Assembly (NCBI GenBank): GCA_021739645.1
Contig: JAIPBL010000015.1
Location: 21,796 to 85,795, forward strand
DNA from: Saprospiraceae bacterium
GTDB taxonomy: Bacteria > Bacteroidota > Bacteroidia > Chitinophagales > Saprospiraceae
Direction: 5' to 3'
Length of the DNA stretch: 64,000 bases
Shown: piece after piece, positions 38,210 to 47,388 of the stretch
Position numbering within the stretch: the first letter of the stretch is position 1
Layout: every line of letters begins with the position of its first letter
Translations under genes and position numbers: made by a program
The notes under the pieces: model-generated
The model's input: only the letters and a program-made list of their open reading frames with translations
What the model was told of the DNA's origin: nothing
The model's database searches: none

Positions 38210-38728
38210 CTACCCTGTCGCCACACAGCCCTTAAAATAACCCGGCGCAAACTCCCATCCGGTGATATTTTTCATAAAAAATTCTGATGAGGTAAAATGC
38301 TCAACGGTCATTTTCCTGGCAGTGTCATAAAAGAACTTCAAAGGTTCAGACACACCATTTTCACCGGATAATTGTTTGAGAATTTCGGCCTGTTGGTCTG
38401 TTCCAAGTGCTCCAAAATCGGCCTTATATTTCTTATTCACCAATGCTTGAAGCGCTGTCAGTCCCAATTCGAATTGTTGGACGTCAGCCGGGGAGTGACA
38501 GTTGTTCAGTACCGTCAAGATAAAATCTGGCGTCGTTTCTGGGGTGATGATGCTCGTTTTTTCCTTCGGCAACAAAGCATTGGTAAAATCTTCGAACAAT
38601 CGCCTTTGTTTATTGGTGAGGGAAATGTTCTCATAAACTGGACCAGACGGTTCTGCACCACAGCTCGGTAAGATTGCCGCACCCGATGAGATGATGACGA
38701 GGTGCTTTAGGGCTTGGCGTCGTTTCAT
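38210..38728 (-). CDS. Gluconate 2-dehydrogenase subunit 3 family protein
   Basis: MKRRQALKHLVIISSGAAILPSC (Tat/lipoprotein-like) and TNKQRRLFEDFTNALLP; pairs with the GMC gene. Confidence 0.85.
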   Translation of the reverse strand: MKRRQALKHLVIISSGAAILPSCGAEPSGPVYENISLTNKQRRLFEDFTNALLPKEKTSIITPETTPDFILTVLNNCHSPADVQQFELGLTALQALVNKKYKADFGALGTDQQAEILKQLSGENGVSEPLKFFYDTARKMTVEHFTSSEFFMKNITGWEFAPGYFKGCVATG

Positions 38729-38992
38729 GTTCCTATCATTTTAGAGAATGACTGTGAAGGGCGAGATAAAAAATCGAATCGCTCACCTTGATTTTTAAGC
38801 TTCACCCAAAAAAAAAATCAGGCGGCAAAATATCCAAAATCTTTTAAACCTACGCCATTTTGAAGCTTATAACCAAAACGGATGTAATGCCCCAACTCCG
38901 CTCCTATTGCTAAACCCACTATCCATCGGAATCATCGGTTCTGGTTACAAAGTCTGAACGAATCCGTCGAAAACCAAAAAACTGCGCACATA

Positions 38993-39024
38993 AAAAAAGG
39001 GCCATGAATTTCTTCATGACCCTT
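38993..39024 (-). terminator. Terminator downstream of tRNA-Pro (minus strand)
   Basis: On minus strand AAGGGTCATGAAgaaaTTCATGGCCCTT followed by T-tract. Confidence 0.7.
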
Positions 39025-39030
39025 AGTCAG

Positions 39031-39106
39031 TCGGGGTAGCAGGATTCGAACCTGCGGCCCCCTGTTCCCAAAACAGGTGCGCTAACCGGACTGCGCTACA
39101 CCCCGA
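39031..39106 (-). tRNA. tRNA-Pro (anticodon TGG)
   Basis: Minus strand TCGGGGTGTAGCGCAGTCCGGTTAGCGCACCTGTTTTGGGAACAGGGGGCCGCAGGTTCGAATCCTGCTACCCCGA folds as a cloverleaf; loop TTTGGGA. Confidence 0.95.
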
Positions 39107-39226
39107 AACCTCCATTCGGAGGGGTCGTTGGATTTGTACCAGCGACCCTTCCGCTTTAAATTCAAAGCCACAACATTTTGTGGAAAGAAGTCTAGGGTGT
39201 CAAACGAAAGCAACTTAAAAAGGTTG

Positions 39227-39315
39227 CGGTGAGACCGGGATTCGAACCCGGGGTACCAGTTTCCCAGTACGACAGTTTAGCAAACTGTTGGTTTCAGCCA
39301 CTCACCCATCTCACC
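39227..39315 (-). tRNA. tRNA-Ser (anticodon GCT)
   Basis: Minus strand GGTGAGATGGGTGAGTGGCTGAAACCAACAGTTTGCTAAACTGTCGTACTGGGAAACTGGTACCCCGGGTTCGAATCCCGGTCTCACCG; long variable arm; loop TTGCTAA. Confidence 0.94.
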
Positions 39316-39424
39316 GTACTTTTGCGGAAGCGGGTGCAAAGGTAAATTTAGTTTTCACAAATCCAAATCTAACATTTGCACTTTTTATTAAATTTCTTCA
39401 CGGCAATGGCAAAACCCCTACCAA

Positions 39425-40873
39425 TTATTTTTCGTTCAGCGTCAAACGAATTTTTTTCTCCAGTTCTGAAACCGTATCCTTGAAAACCAAGTCCGTTTCC
39501 ATTAAATCTTGCACCGTTTTAATAGAGTATATCACAGTGCTGTGATCGCGTCCTCCAAACATCTCTCCAATATTTTTCAAGGACTTGTCTGTCAAATTTT
39601 TTGCGAGGTACATGGAAAGTTGGCGTGCTATCACAATTTGTCGCTTGCGAGTCTTTCCACCCAGTTTCTCAACTGGTAGGTCAAAATGGTCTGCAACTAG
39701 ATTTTTGATGAATTCAAGCGTAATTTCTTTGTTGATTTGGGTTACAAAATTTTTCACGACTTCCTTTGCCAAATCCACGTCAATCTCCCGGCGGTTAAGG
39801 GACGATTGGGCAATAACCGAAACAAGCACTCCTTCCAATTCCCGAATGTTGTTTTGGATGTGGTAGCAAATAAATTCTACCACACTGTTCGGCAATTCAA
39901 CACCTTCCCTGTTCATTTTTGATTCCAAGATAGCTACACGAGTTTCAAAATCAGGCACTTGCAAATCGGCAGAAAGCCCCCATTTAAAACGTGAAATCAA
40001 GCGCTCCTCCATTCCGTCAAGGTCTTTAGGAGGCCGGTCGGAAGTCAAAATTATTTGCTTGCCGCCTTGGTGTAGTTGGTTGAAGATGTGGAAGAAAATC
40101 TCTTGTGTTTTCTGCTTGTTTGCCAAAAACTGAATGTCATCAACAATTAACACATCTACCATTTGGTAGAAGTTTACAAAGTCATTGACTGCGTTGTTCT
40201 TGATGGAATCAATGATTTGCCCTGTGAATTTCTCGGAAGAAACATAGAGCACTGATTTGTTATCGTGAATTTTCAGGACTTCATTGCCAACGGCATGAGC
40301 CAAGTGCGTTTTACCCAAACCCACATCGCCAAAAATCACAAGTGGGTTGAATGCAGTTCCGCCTGGTTTCTTGGCAACTGCATGGCCTGCCGAACGAGCC
40401 AATCGGTTGCAATCACCTTCTATAAAGGTATTGAATGTATAGGTTGGGTTGAGTTGGGATTCAATTTTGAGCTTTTTGATTCCTGGGATTACAAATGGAT
40501 TTTTGATACTGCTCGTATCAATGCTTCCGGGGTTCGAGTTGCTGGATTGGCCAAAGCCTTTCGCAGCAGTGGTTGAAACTTCGTTCTTCACCGCTTCTTC
40601 GTTGCGCAGCTGGCGCAAACTGGAGGAAAGAATCTGATACTCCAATCGGCCCTTGTCTCCCAATTCTTTGCGAATGGACATTTTCAATAACGAAACGTAG
40701 TGCTCTTCTAGCCATTCATAAAAGAACTTGTTCGGCACTTGTATTGTCAGTGCATTGTTTTCAAGTCTGATCGGCCTGATAGGCTCGAACCAAGTTTTGA
40801 AACTCTGTCCGTTAACGTTCCTTCGGATAACATGCAAGCAGCTATCCCATACTGTTACGCAATCCTTTACCAT
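39425..40873 (-). CDS. dnaA: Chromosomal replication initiator protein DnaA
   Basis: NPLVIFGDVGLGKTHLAHAVGNEV, VDVLIVDDIQFLANKQKTQEIFFHIFN, C-terminal FGGRDHSTVIYSIKTVQDL. Confidence 0.97.
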   Translation of the reverse strand: MVKDCVTVWDSCLHVIRRNVNGQSFKTWFEPIRPIRLENNALTIQVPNKFFYEWLEEHYVSLLKMSIRKELGDKGRLEYQILSSSLRQLRNEEAVKNEVSTTAAKGFGQSSNSNPGSIDTSSIKNPFVIPGIKKLKIESQLNPTYTFNTFIEGDCNRLARSAGHAVAKKPGGTAFNPLVIFGDVGLGKTHLAHAVGNEVLKIHDNKSVLYVSSEKFTGQIIDSIKNNAVNDFVNFYQMVDVLIVDDIQFLANKQKTQEIFFHIFNQLHQGGKQIILTSDRPPKDLDGMEERLISRFKWGLSADLQVPDFETRVAILESKMNREGVELPNSVVEFICYHIQNNIRELEGVLVSVIAQSSLNRREIDVDLAKEVVKNFVTQINKEITLEFIKNLVADHFDLPVEKLGGKTRKRQIVIARQLSMYLAKNLTDKSLKNIGEMFGGRDHSTVIYSIKTVQDLMETDLVFKDTVSELEKKIRLTLNEK

Positions 40874-41245
40874 TCTCCAAAATTAGTTGGCAGTTAATAA
40901 AATAAGGTTTCGGTTCCCGTCCTTGTCGGGTAATTATAGTATCAGTAAATTAGGAAGTTACTCCGAGTGAATGCTCTGGGTATGTAGCGGAACACATAAG
41001 TCGCTGACTCAATCATCAATCTAGCTTTCATTGATTGGAGAGTTGCAAAGGTGGGCAAATTCCATTAAACCAGATGGGGAATCTTCAACTTTTTTTGATT
41101 TTTTTTCCCCATATAAGTGTTACTAAGTGTGGAGAATTCATAAACCGTTCAGAATCAGGGTGATAGGCATACAAAAGACTAACTCATTGAAAATCAGTGC
41201 TTTATAAAAAACACTGCTGATAATCAAGGAGTTATGGACAGCATT

Positions 41246-41779
41246 TTACATCAGAATTGATGCTTCCTTCTTGATGGCCATTAACGCTGTGTTCAAAGAG
41301 TTGGCAGACTGACCTTCAATTTGATTCAGCAACACCGAGGCAAGCTCTTTGGAAGACCCTTTTGGGTCAACTTTTTCGTAAAGCCCGTTGATATCCATTA
41401 CGGTATTGTCCCTGGAAATTTTGATGATTTGCCATAATTGGTCCGATACATAAACCTGTTGGGTTATGTTGTACTCAAACTCCTGCTGGATTGCCAGCAG
41501 CATCGCCATACGCAATAGGGAATTGCTCTGCCCCTCTTCTCGAAGTCGGAGCATGAGACTTGGGATGGCTATTCTTTCACAAAAAAGCGACAACCGTTCG
41601 TATGCTTGCAATCGTGCGGGGATTGTTGTGTTGTTTTGATTTTGCCTAAATTCTAAGACTCTTAGCTGGTATTGCTTGTCAAGGTAGGTTTTCATTAGGT
41701 AGTAAACCGTGAGAAAAACAATCAGCGCAGGGACGGTGATTTTTATAATTTCCAGAAGGGCACTCAACCAATTTGACAT
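41246..41779 (-). CDS. Conserved hypothetical protein with N-terminal TM helix
   Basis: 177 aa, single TM segment IIKITVPALIVFLTVYYLM, alpha-helical remainder. Confidence 0.65.
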   Translation of the reverse strand: MSNWLSALLEIIKITVPALIVFLTVYYLMKTYLDKQYQLRVLEFRQNQNNTTIPARLQAYERLSLFCERIAIPSLMLRLREEGQSNSLLRMAMLLAIQQEFEYNITQQVYVSDQLWQIIKISRDNTVMDINGLYEKVDPKGSSKELASVLLNQIEGQSANSLNTALMAIKKEASILM

Positions 41780-41964
41780 ATCTCAAGTTTTTGTTTGTAA
41801 CGCATTAAATGGCAAATGAAACAGCATCCTGTTTTTCGGGTCGCAAAAGTAAGCCAAACCATTAAATTGAAAAATCATTCCAACCGCCTCAACCGAAGCC
41901 CAATTTGATTTGTTTCGCCTTATGAATTTCAGAATTGTTATTTTTGTGCCTAAAAATAAGTAAA

Positions 41965-42312
41965 ATGCATACTACCACTACTGTTCAGCCTGTTTCGCTT
42001 ACACAAAGTGCAATTGGCCAGTTGCGTTCCATCATGGAAGACCAGAATATTCCCAATGACCACGGACTGCGCATAGGGGTGAAAGGGGGAGGCTGTTCTG
42101 GCTTTACCTATGTTCTTGGCTTTGACGCAAAAACCGACAAAGATGACCAATTCGAAATTGATGGCCTTCGGGTTTTTATGGATAAAGCCCACGCTATTTA
42201 CCTCCTTGGCATGGAGATAGACTGGGTTGATGGCTTGAACAACCGAGGCTTCTCTTTCAATAACCCGAATGCAAGCTCATCTTGTGGCTGCGGAACTTCG
42301 TTCTCGGCCTAA
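41965..42312 (+). CDS. HesB/IscA/ErpA-type Fe–S assembly accessory protein
   Basis: IGVKGGGCSGFTYVLGFD and C-terminal SSCGCGTSFSA; start at MHTTTTVQPVSLT. Confidence 0.94.
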   Translation: MHTTTTVQPVSLTQSAIGQLRSIMEDQNIPNDHGLRIGVKGGGCSGFTYVLGFDAKTDKDDQFEIDGLRVFMDKAHAIYLLGMEIDWVDGLNNRGFSFNNPNASSSCGCGTSFSA

Positions 42313-42336
42313 TTTCATCAAAGAATAAAATTCAAA

Positions 42337-42365
42337 AGCCCGACAGGTTCTCCGTCGGGCTTTTT
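42337..42365 (+). terminator. Intrinsic terminator
   Basis: AGCCCGAC-aggttctcc-GTCGGGCT followed by T-tract. Confidence 0.85.
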
Positions 42366-42736
42366 CGTTGGCTTAAGTTGTAGCTGATGGTTGGATGTTC
42401 TCTTGTAAAACCCGGTTTCAAACTCGGTTTTTACCTATCAGGTCTCTAGTGCCCACGATTGAAACCAAAACAATTTTTCCTTTTGTTTTGACGATACGTG
42501 ACTGATTCAATTCTAAAAATAATAGGGGGATAAAAGGAGGTAGATAATAGCTTCCTGAAAAATATTCAAGCAATTGTATGGAGGTTCTAAGGATTGGGTC
42601 AAAGGTAAGCCAATTTGAAAAGGATGTTCCCTCAATCCTATTTTTCAGTAGAAATACCGAGGAGGATTTAGATAGAAATCTAAACGCAAATAATTGATAC
42701 ACAGATACTTGAACCTAAGTTAAAAAATTCACTACA

Positions 42737-45700
42737 CTACTCTTTCAATTTGTCCTCCAAAGAAATCTCGTCCTCCAAATGTTTGTCCGCTGCACCTTCA
42801 GCTACATCATGGTTTATGATTTTGCTGGCTAAAAGCCTAGCTTCCATATTGGGATTTCTCAGCCAATTCACCGACCAAAATGGCAAATAAACCATTCCAG
42901 CTTTCTCAATGGCGTCTCTTTGGCTTTTCTCCCAAAGCGGCGAGGTAAATGTCGTTCCTGAGAAGAACCCATCAGGGTGCAACACAACAGCTTTCCCAGC
43001 AATGCTTAATGGCTTAACAGTAATTGGAAAGTGAACTGAATCGGTTGAGACTTTTGTGGAAATGCGTTTCAAATCAATGAACGGCGATAGCGCCTGAATA
43101 ACTTCATTGGTGAAAATAGAAGGCGTTGCGCCGCTGCTCATATTTTTGCCAAGTGCCTCCATCGAAATCATTATCTGGGGCTTATTCCCGTTTTGGGTGG
43201 CTTCGGCCAACCTGATGAAATGTGCTAGCAGCCAAGTGCCTTCCTCCCATTTCTTACCTTCAAAACCCTGGATTTGCTCATCTGGAAATGAATGAATGAT
43301 GTGGTAGGCTTGCGCAGGTTTGTTCACCAACATCCGCAAATGACCAATTCCGGTTGGGGTGTTTAGGAAAACGAGCTTCTTCGACAACTCCCCTTTTAAG
43401 TTAACCAAACCAAAGGTACAGGACACAATAATAATGTCGAAGTGCTGGCCAAACAGCTCGTCGATATGAAAAACGCCCATGCCATTGCGTTCCAATTGCT
43501 GAATCTTCTCACTTCCAAGTACGTTTTGTTGCTTGAGTTTAAGTAGGTAATTGGCGATGAGGTCCCGTTGCTCAACAGTAAAGGTCACTATGCCTACCGA
43601 TGGGTAAATTCGTTGTGGCGTTTGCTTAACTTGATTCAAAAGCCGAATGATAGTTTGCGCTTCAGTGTCGTTCGTGCCTTCCAGTTCATGAAATCTACCT
43701 TCAACGTTTTCCACAAGGTAGCTCACCCGTTGATGTGGAAAATCTTGGTCTTCCTTAACTAGCCCAGAAATAGGTGTGGGCGGCTCGTAGCGATTGGAAA
43801 TTAATGTGGAGGGAACACCGTTTTCGAGGGCATATTGCAGTAGGCTGGTCTCGTTTCCGAAGCTGTCGTTACTGCCCATAATGACCAATTTATTCCCAAG
43901 CGTTGCAATGGCTGTCGCTGTCTCTACTGAAAACTTATTGGATTCATCAAAAATCACATAATCGAAATAGTGCTCACTTTTGGGTAACTCGTTGAGGGCC
44001 ACATGCGGCGTTACGAAGAGAATGGGCAAATACGCCGACACTGCATCAAAGCTGTTCTCAAGCACCTTTGACAGCGGGAGCGTCTCTGCTGCTTTTTGCC
44101 CCGATTTTTCGAAAATCAATTGAAAAGCCTGCTTGTTTTTCTTTTTTAAAGCCTTTACTTCTGACGCCTGTTTCTCTTGCCAAAGTCGAATTAATAGATT
44201 GAAAATCAGTGGCTTTAGCTGGTGCCATGCCTCGTTAAACTGCAAAATGGCCTCAGAGTCTTTGAGTAGGGAAGGTGAATGCATTTTGGTCAACAAGCTG
44301 TTGAAATACCAACTTTCAAAAGCTGCAACCCAATCACCAGGTTTAACTTTCACCAGCGCCCGCACTACTTTTTGGCCTAAAACACCCAACCCCAACCAAT
44401 TGGACTGCCAAGCATGGAATGGGTCGAAATCTCGCATGTTGAGTTGTGTGGCCTCCAGTTGCTCCATGATGCTTTCCAAATACTTTTGGCGCTGTGGAAT
44501 GGTTAGAGTCTTATTTTCAAGTAGTTTTTGGTAAAGACCCGATTCATTCAATTCCTCTATCAGCGTGTCCAAAGCAAACTCTAACATCGTTACCTGCTCT
44601 TTCACATCGAGGCTTGGGTGAGCAGTTTTGCTGTTCAAACGCATCACTTCTTCTTGCACAAGGCTGTCGGAGTTAGCGTACCATTGGCCCAGCACCCTTC
44701 TGAAATGGGCAAGATTTTCTGAAGTTTTCGGAATGTTTAGTCCGTCCTTGCAGGCGGTAAATTCGACATCAAAATAAGGGTTCTTCTCATACAATTTGAG
44801 AAATGCCCGATATCGCTTGCCGACTTCCGCTTGTGCGTCCTTTATCTTTTTCTTTTTTGATGAAAAGAATGATGGCCACTCAAATGAGCCTGCCCCAGCA
44901 TTCGCAAATCCATTCCCAAGCAGTGCCGTATGGTTTTGTATTTTCTCTAAAAGTCCTTTGGCACCACCTTCAAGTTGATTAAAATAGTCACGGTAATGCT
45001 CCTTGAGCCTAGCAGCGTAGTTGTCCGTTTGGCTAATGTATTCCCCCTGCAATTCATTGGTTTTTGCAGTGAAAAGCCGCAAGTTTGTTTCGACGAACTG
45101 CTGACTTTTCTTGGTTTCTGAATTGACAAAAATCTGGTCTTTGAGATTGCTTAGTGGGTGGGTCAGTGTTTTTACTGATTCAAAAAGCGGTTCGCTTCGC
45201 AAAATACCCGCCACCATTTGTTCATGTTCATTAGGCAAGAAGCTGAAGTCGGAAGCATTCAAGTGGCTCGCTAAGCGTTCCTTGCCCTCAATTCTGTTAC
45301 TGGCCAAGAACAAACCAACGGTCTCTGTCCAGTCTTTGTCTCCAAAGATTTTGCCCTTCACCGCTTTGTAAGATTGCTGTACAGCTGCTCGTGCCTGGAG
45401 GAATTTTGTCTTTTGGGCGTTGAAGGCATTTTGATTATGCACCACCTCTCTGCCTCCCCCGCTTGCTGTTGTGCGCAAAAGCTCAATTAGCGGCATTTTA
45501 TCACCCAACGCGTCGTCCAATAAAAAGTGATATTGAAAAATCCCTGCCTTGCTCAACATCTGTTGGGTGAATTTCAATGACTGAGTTCGCTCTGAAACAA
45601 CAAGGCATTTCTTCCCCTCAGAAAGTGCATTGATGAGTAAGTTCACCAATGTCTGAGCCTTGCCGAGTGCATCCTCACCTTCCACTACAGTGATTTTCTG

Positions 45701-46489
45701 TCGCGCAATAACTTCCAGTGCTGTAGTTTGTTCAGGGTCATCGGGCTGGTAGGCAAAAACGAAATTATCTTGCTCAAGTTCTTCTTTTGGCACAAAGACA
45801 TCTTCTGGTCGGGTGTCGTTTGGTGTCCAGCGGCTATTTTGCGGTGGATATAACGCCAATACACCTGACCAATGAAGCGCCCCATTCTGTGTGAAAGACC
45901 CAATTTCGTCAATGCCAGGTGCTGGAATAGGCTCTTCAGTCTGCCCGAAAATTTCAAAATTTAGCCGGGCGGCTATTTCATTGCAAAACTCGGTTAGTTG
46001 TTCCTGCTTTATTTTTTTTGAAAATGCCAAATCCTCTGCCTGCTGCTTTAAGTCAAGACCATATTTCTCTTTTAAATGGTCAAGAAGGCGATAGTTTGGA
46101 AGGATATGCCGTTGCTCCGAGTTTTTTATCACCCATGAATCCACACGAGTTTGGGCAGGGTCAAGTTGCATTTGCCAGATGAAAACTGGCGACACCACTA
46201 GGTCGCTGTTGAAAGTATCAATGACCAACGGAAAGCCGAAGCCGAATGATTTGGCACCAAAGATTTTTTCAAAATTTCGGGACTCAAAGTAGAGGTGCCG
46301 GAGCTTATCCGCCGCAAGCCCAACTACATTGACCTGTCGGGAAATCTTCCCAGTCAACATTTCATCCAAAAATACGGAGGAAAAAACCGGGGTCTCTTCG
46401 TCAACTGCACAGATATCAGCCCTATCCAAGTAGAATGGTAGGGAATTGTGATAAATGGAATAAATAGATGGTGATTGATTACTCCTCAT
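42737..46489 (-). CDS. Large SF1 (UPF1-like/AAA_11-AAA_12) helicase-like protein with apparently degenerate motifs
   Basis: 1250 aa; VVEGEDALGKAQTLVNLL (Walker A-like), FDYVIFDESNKFSVETATAIATLGNKLVIMGSNDSFG (Walker B/motif III-like), SVGIVTFTVEQRDLIANYLL, C-terminal segment AVVLHPDGFFSG...FWSVNWLRNP. Confidence 0.7.
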   Translation of the reverse strand: MRSNQSPSIYSIYHNSLPFYLDRADICAVDEETPVFSSVFLDEMLTGKISRQVNVVGLAADKLRHLYFESRNFEKIFGAKSFGFGFPLVIDTFNSDLVVSPVFIWQMQLDPAQTRVDSWVIKNSEQRHILPNYRLLDHLKEKYGLDLKQQAEDLAFSKKIKQEQLTEFCNEIAARLNFEIFGQTEEPIPAPGIDEIGSFTQNGALHWSGVLALYPPQNSRWTPNDTRPEDVFVPKEELEQDNFVFAYQPDDPEQTTALEVIARQKITVVEGEDALGKAQTLVNLLINALSEGKKCLVVSERTQSLKFTQQMLSKAGIFQYHFLLDDALGDKMPLIELLRTTASGGGREVVHNQNAFNAQKTKFLQARAAVQQSYKAVKGKIFGDKDWTETVGLFLASNRIEGKERLASHLNASDFSFLPNEHEQMVAGILRSEPLFESVKTLTHPLSNLKDQIFVNSETKKSQQFVETNLRLFTAKTNELQGEYISQTDNYAARLKEHYRDYFNQLEGGAKGLLEKIQNHTALLGNGFANAGAGSFEWPSFFSSKKKKIKDAQAEVGKRYRAFLKLYEKNPYFDVEFTACKDGLNIPKTSENLAHFRRVLGQWYANSDSLVQEEVMRLNSKTAHPSLDVKEQVTMLEFALDTLIEELNESGLYQKLLENKTLTIPQRQKYLESIMEQLEATQLNMRDFDPFHAWQSNWLGLGVLGQKVVRALVKVKPGDWVAAFESWYFNSLLTKMHSPSLLKDSEAILQFNEAWHQLKPLIFNLLIRLWQEKQASEVKALKKKNKQAFQLIFEKSGQKAAETLPLSKVLENSFDAVSAYLPILFVTPHVALNELPKSEHYFDYVIFDESNKFSVETATAIATLGNKLVIMGSNDSFGNETSLLQYALENGVPSTLISNRYEPPTPISGLVKEDQDFPHQRVSYLVENVEGRFHELEGTNDTEAQTIIRLLNQVKQTPQRIYPSVGIVTFTVEQRDLIANYLLKLKQQNVLGSEKIQQLERNGMGVFHIDELFGQHFDIIIVSCTFGLVNLKGELSKKLVFLNTPTGIGHLRMLVNKPAQAYHIIHSFPDEQIQGFEGKKWEEGTWLLAHFIRLAEATQNGNKPQIMISMEALGKNMSSGATPSIFTNEVIQALSPFIDLKRISTKVSTDSVHFPITVKPLSIAGKAVVLHPDGFFSGTTFTSPLWEKSQRDAIEKAGMVYLPFWSVNWLRNPNMEARLLASKIINHDVAEGAADKHLEDEISLEDKLKE

Positions 46490-46712
46490 TGCCGCGATGT
46501 TTGTTGTAAGGCAGTCATCAATAAAATAGTGCCTGTTTTTATAACTGCCTAAGAATGAGGTTGTAAGAACCGGATTTTTTTACGAAAACACAAATTTTGA
46601 TAAAATGGCGAGTAACTATTGTTTCGGCAGGTGATTGAATGACTCAATTCCCATTCCCAATTGAATGCTATTCTAATTTCAAACGATTCAAAACCTTTTC
46701 ATTTCAAACCTG

Positions 46713-47315
46713 TTGATGTCAAAAAATAAGCACATGAAGAAATTGATTTCCTTTTTCCTTTCCTTGATTGCCTTGGTTTCCTGCTCCAACCAATCAGCAC
46801 GTCAACGACCTGCTGGAGATGAGGCTATTAGTTCTACTGCATCCTTTTACGATTTCAAATTGCCTGAATTGGAAACGGGACAACTCGTTGATTTTCAGCA
46901 ATATAAAGGCAAAAAAGTAGTAATCCTGAATGTTGCATCCAAGTGTGGTTACACGCCACAATACGGAGATTGGGAAAAATTCTACGAAGAAAATAGCGAA
47001 AATGTGGTAGTCCTTGGCTTCCCTGCTAACAACTTTATGGGACAAGAACCAGGCAGCAATGAAGAAATTGCCAGCTTTTGTTCAAAAAACTACGGCGTGA
47101 CTTTCCCGATGTTCCAAAAAATCAGTGTTAAAGGGAACGACAAGTCCCCATTGTACCAATGGCTCTCCCAAAAGTCATTGAATGGTTGGAACGAGCAAGA
47201 ACCTACTTGGAACTTCTGCAAATATGTCGTGAACGAAAAGGGCGAACTGGTGAGTTTTTTCCCTTCTGGTGTGAAGCCAGGTGATGCAGAATTTAAAAAG
47301 GCAGTTGGAATTTAA
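46713..47315 (+). CDS. Glutathione peroxidase family lipoprotein
   Basis: VVILNVASKCGYTPQYGDWEKFYEE, LGFPANNFMGQEPGSNEEI, WNFCKYVVNEKGELVSFF. Confidence 0.93.
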   Translation: MMSKNKHMKKLISFFLSLIALVSCSNQSARQRPAGDEAISSTASFYDFKLPELETGQLVDFQQYKGKKVVILNVASKCGYTPQYGDWEKFYEENSENVVVLGFPANNFMGQEPGSNEEIASFCSKNYGVTFPMFQKISVKGNDKSPLYQWLSQKSLNGWNEQEPTWNFCKYVVNEKGELVSFFPSGVKPGDAEFKKAVGI

Positions 47316-47330
47316 GCGGCTACCAAAACG

Positions 47331-47369
47331 AAAAATGCCCTGCAACAAATCAGTTGACAGGGCATTTTT
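47331..47369. terminator. Bidirectional terminator hairpin
   Basis: AAAAATGCCCTG...CAGGGCATTTTT between convergent genes. Confidence 0.8.
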
Positions 47370-47388
47370 ATTTGCTATTTTTCAGATA

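Noticed and set aside
40874-41245. dnaA upstream region as the origin
   Set aside because: Only TGTGGAGAA (one mismatch) was noticed, with no cluster of good DnaA boxes. It cannot be excluded without GC-skew analysis.
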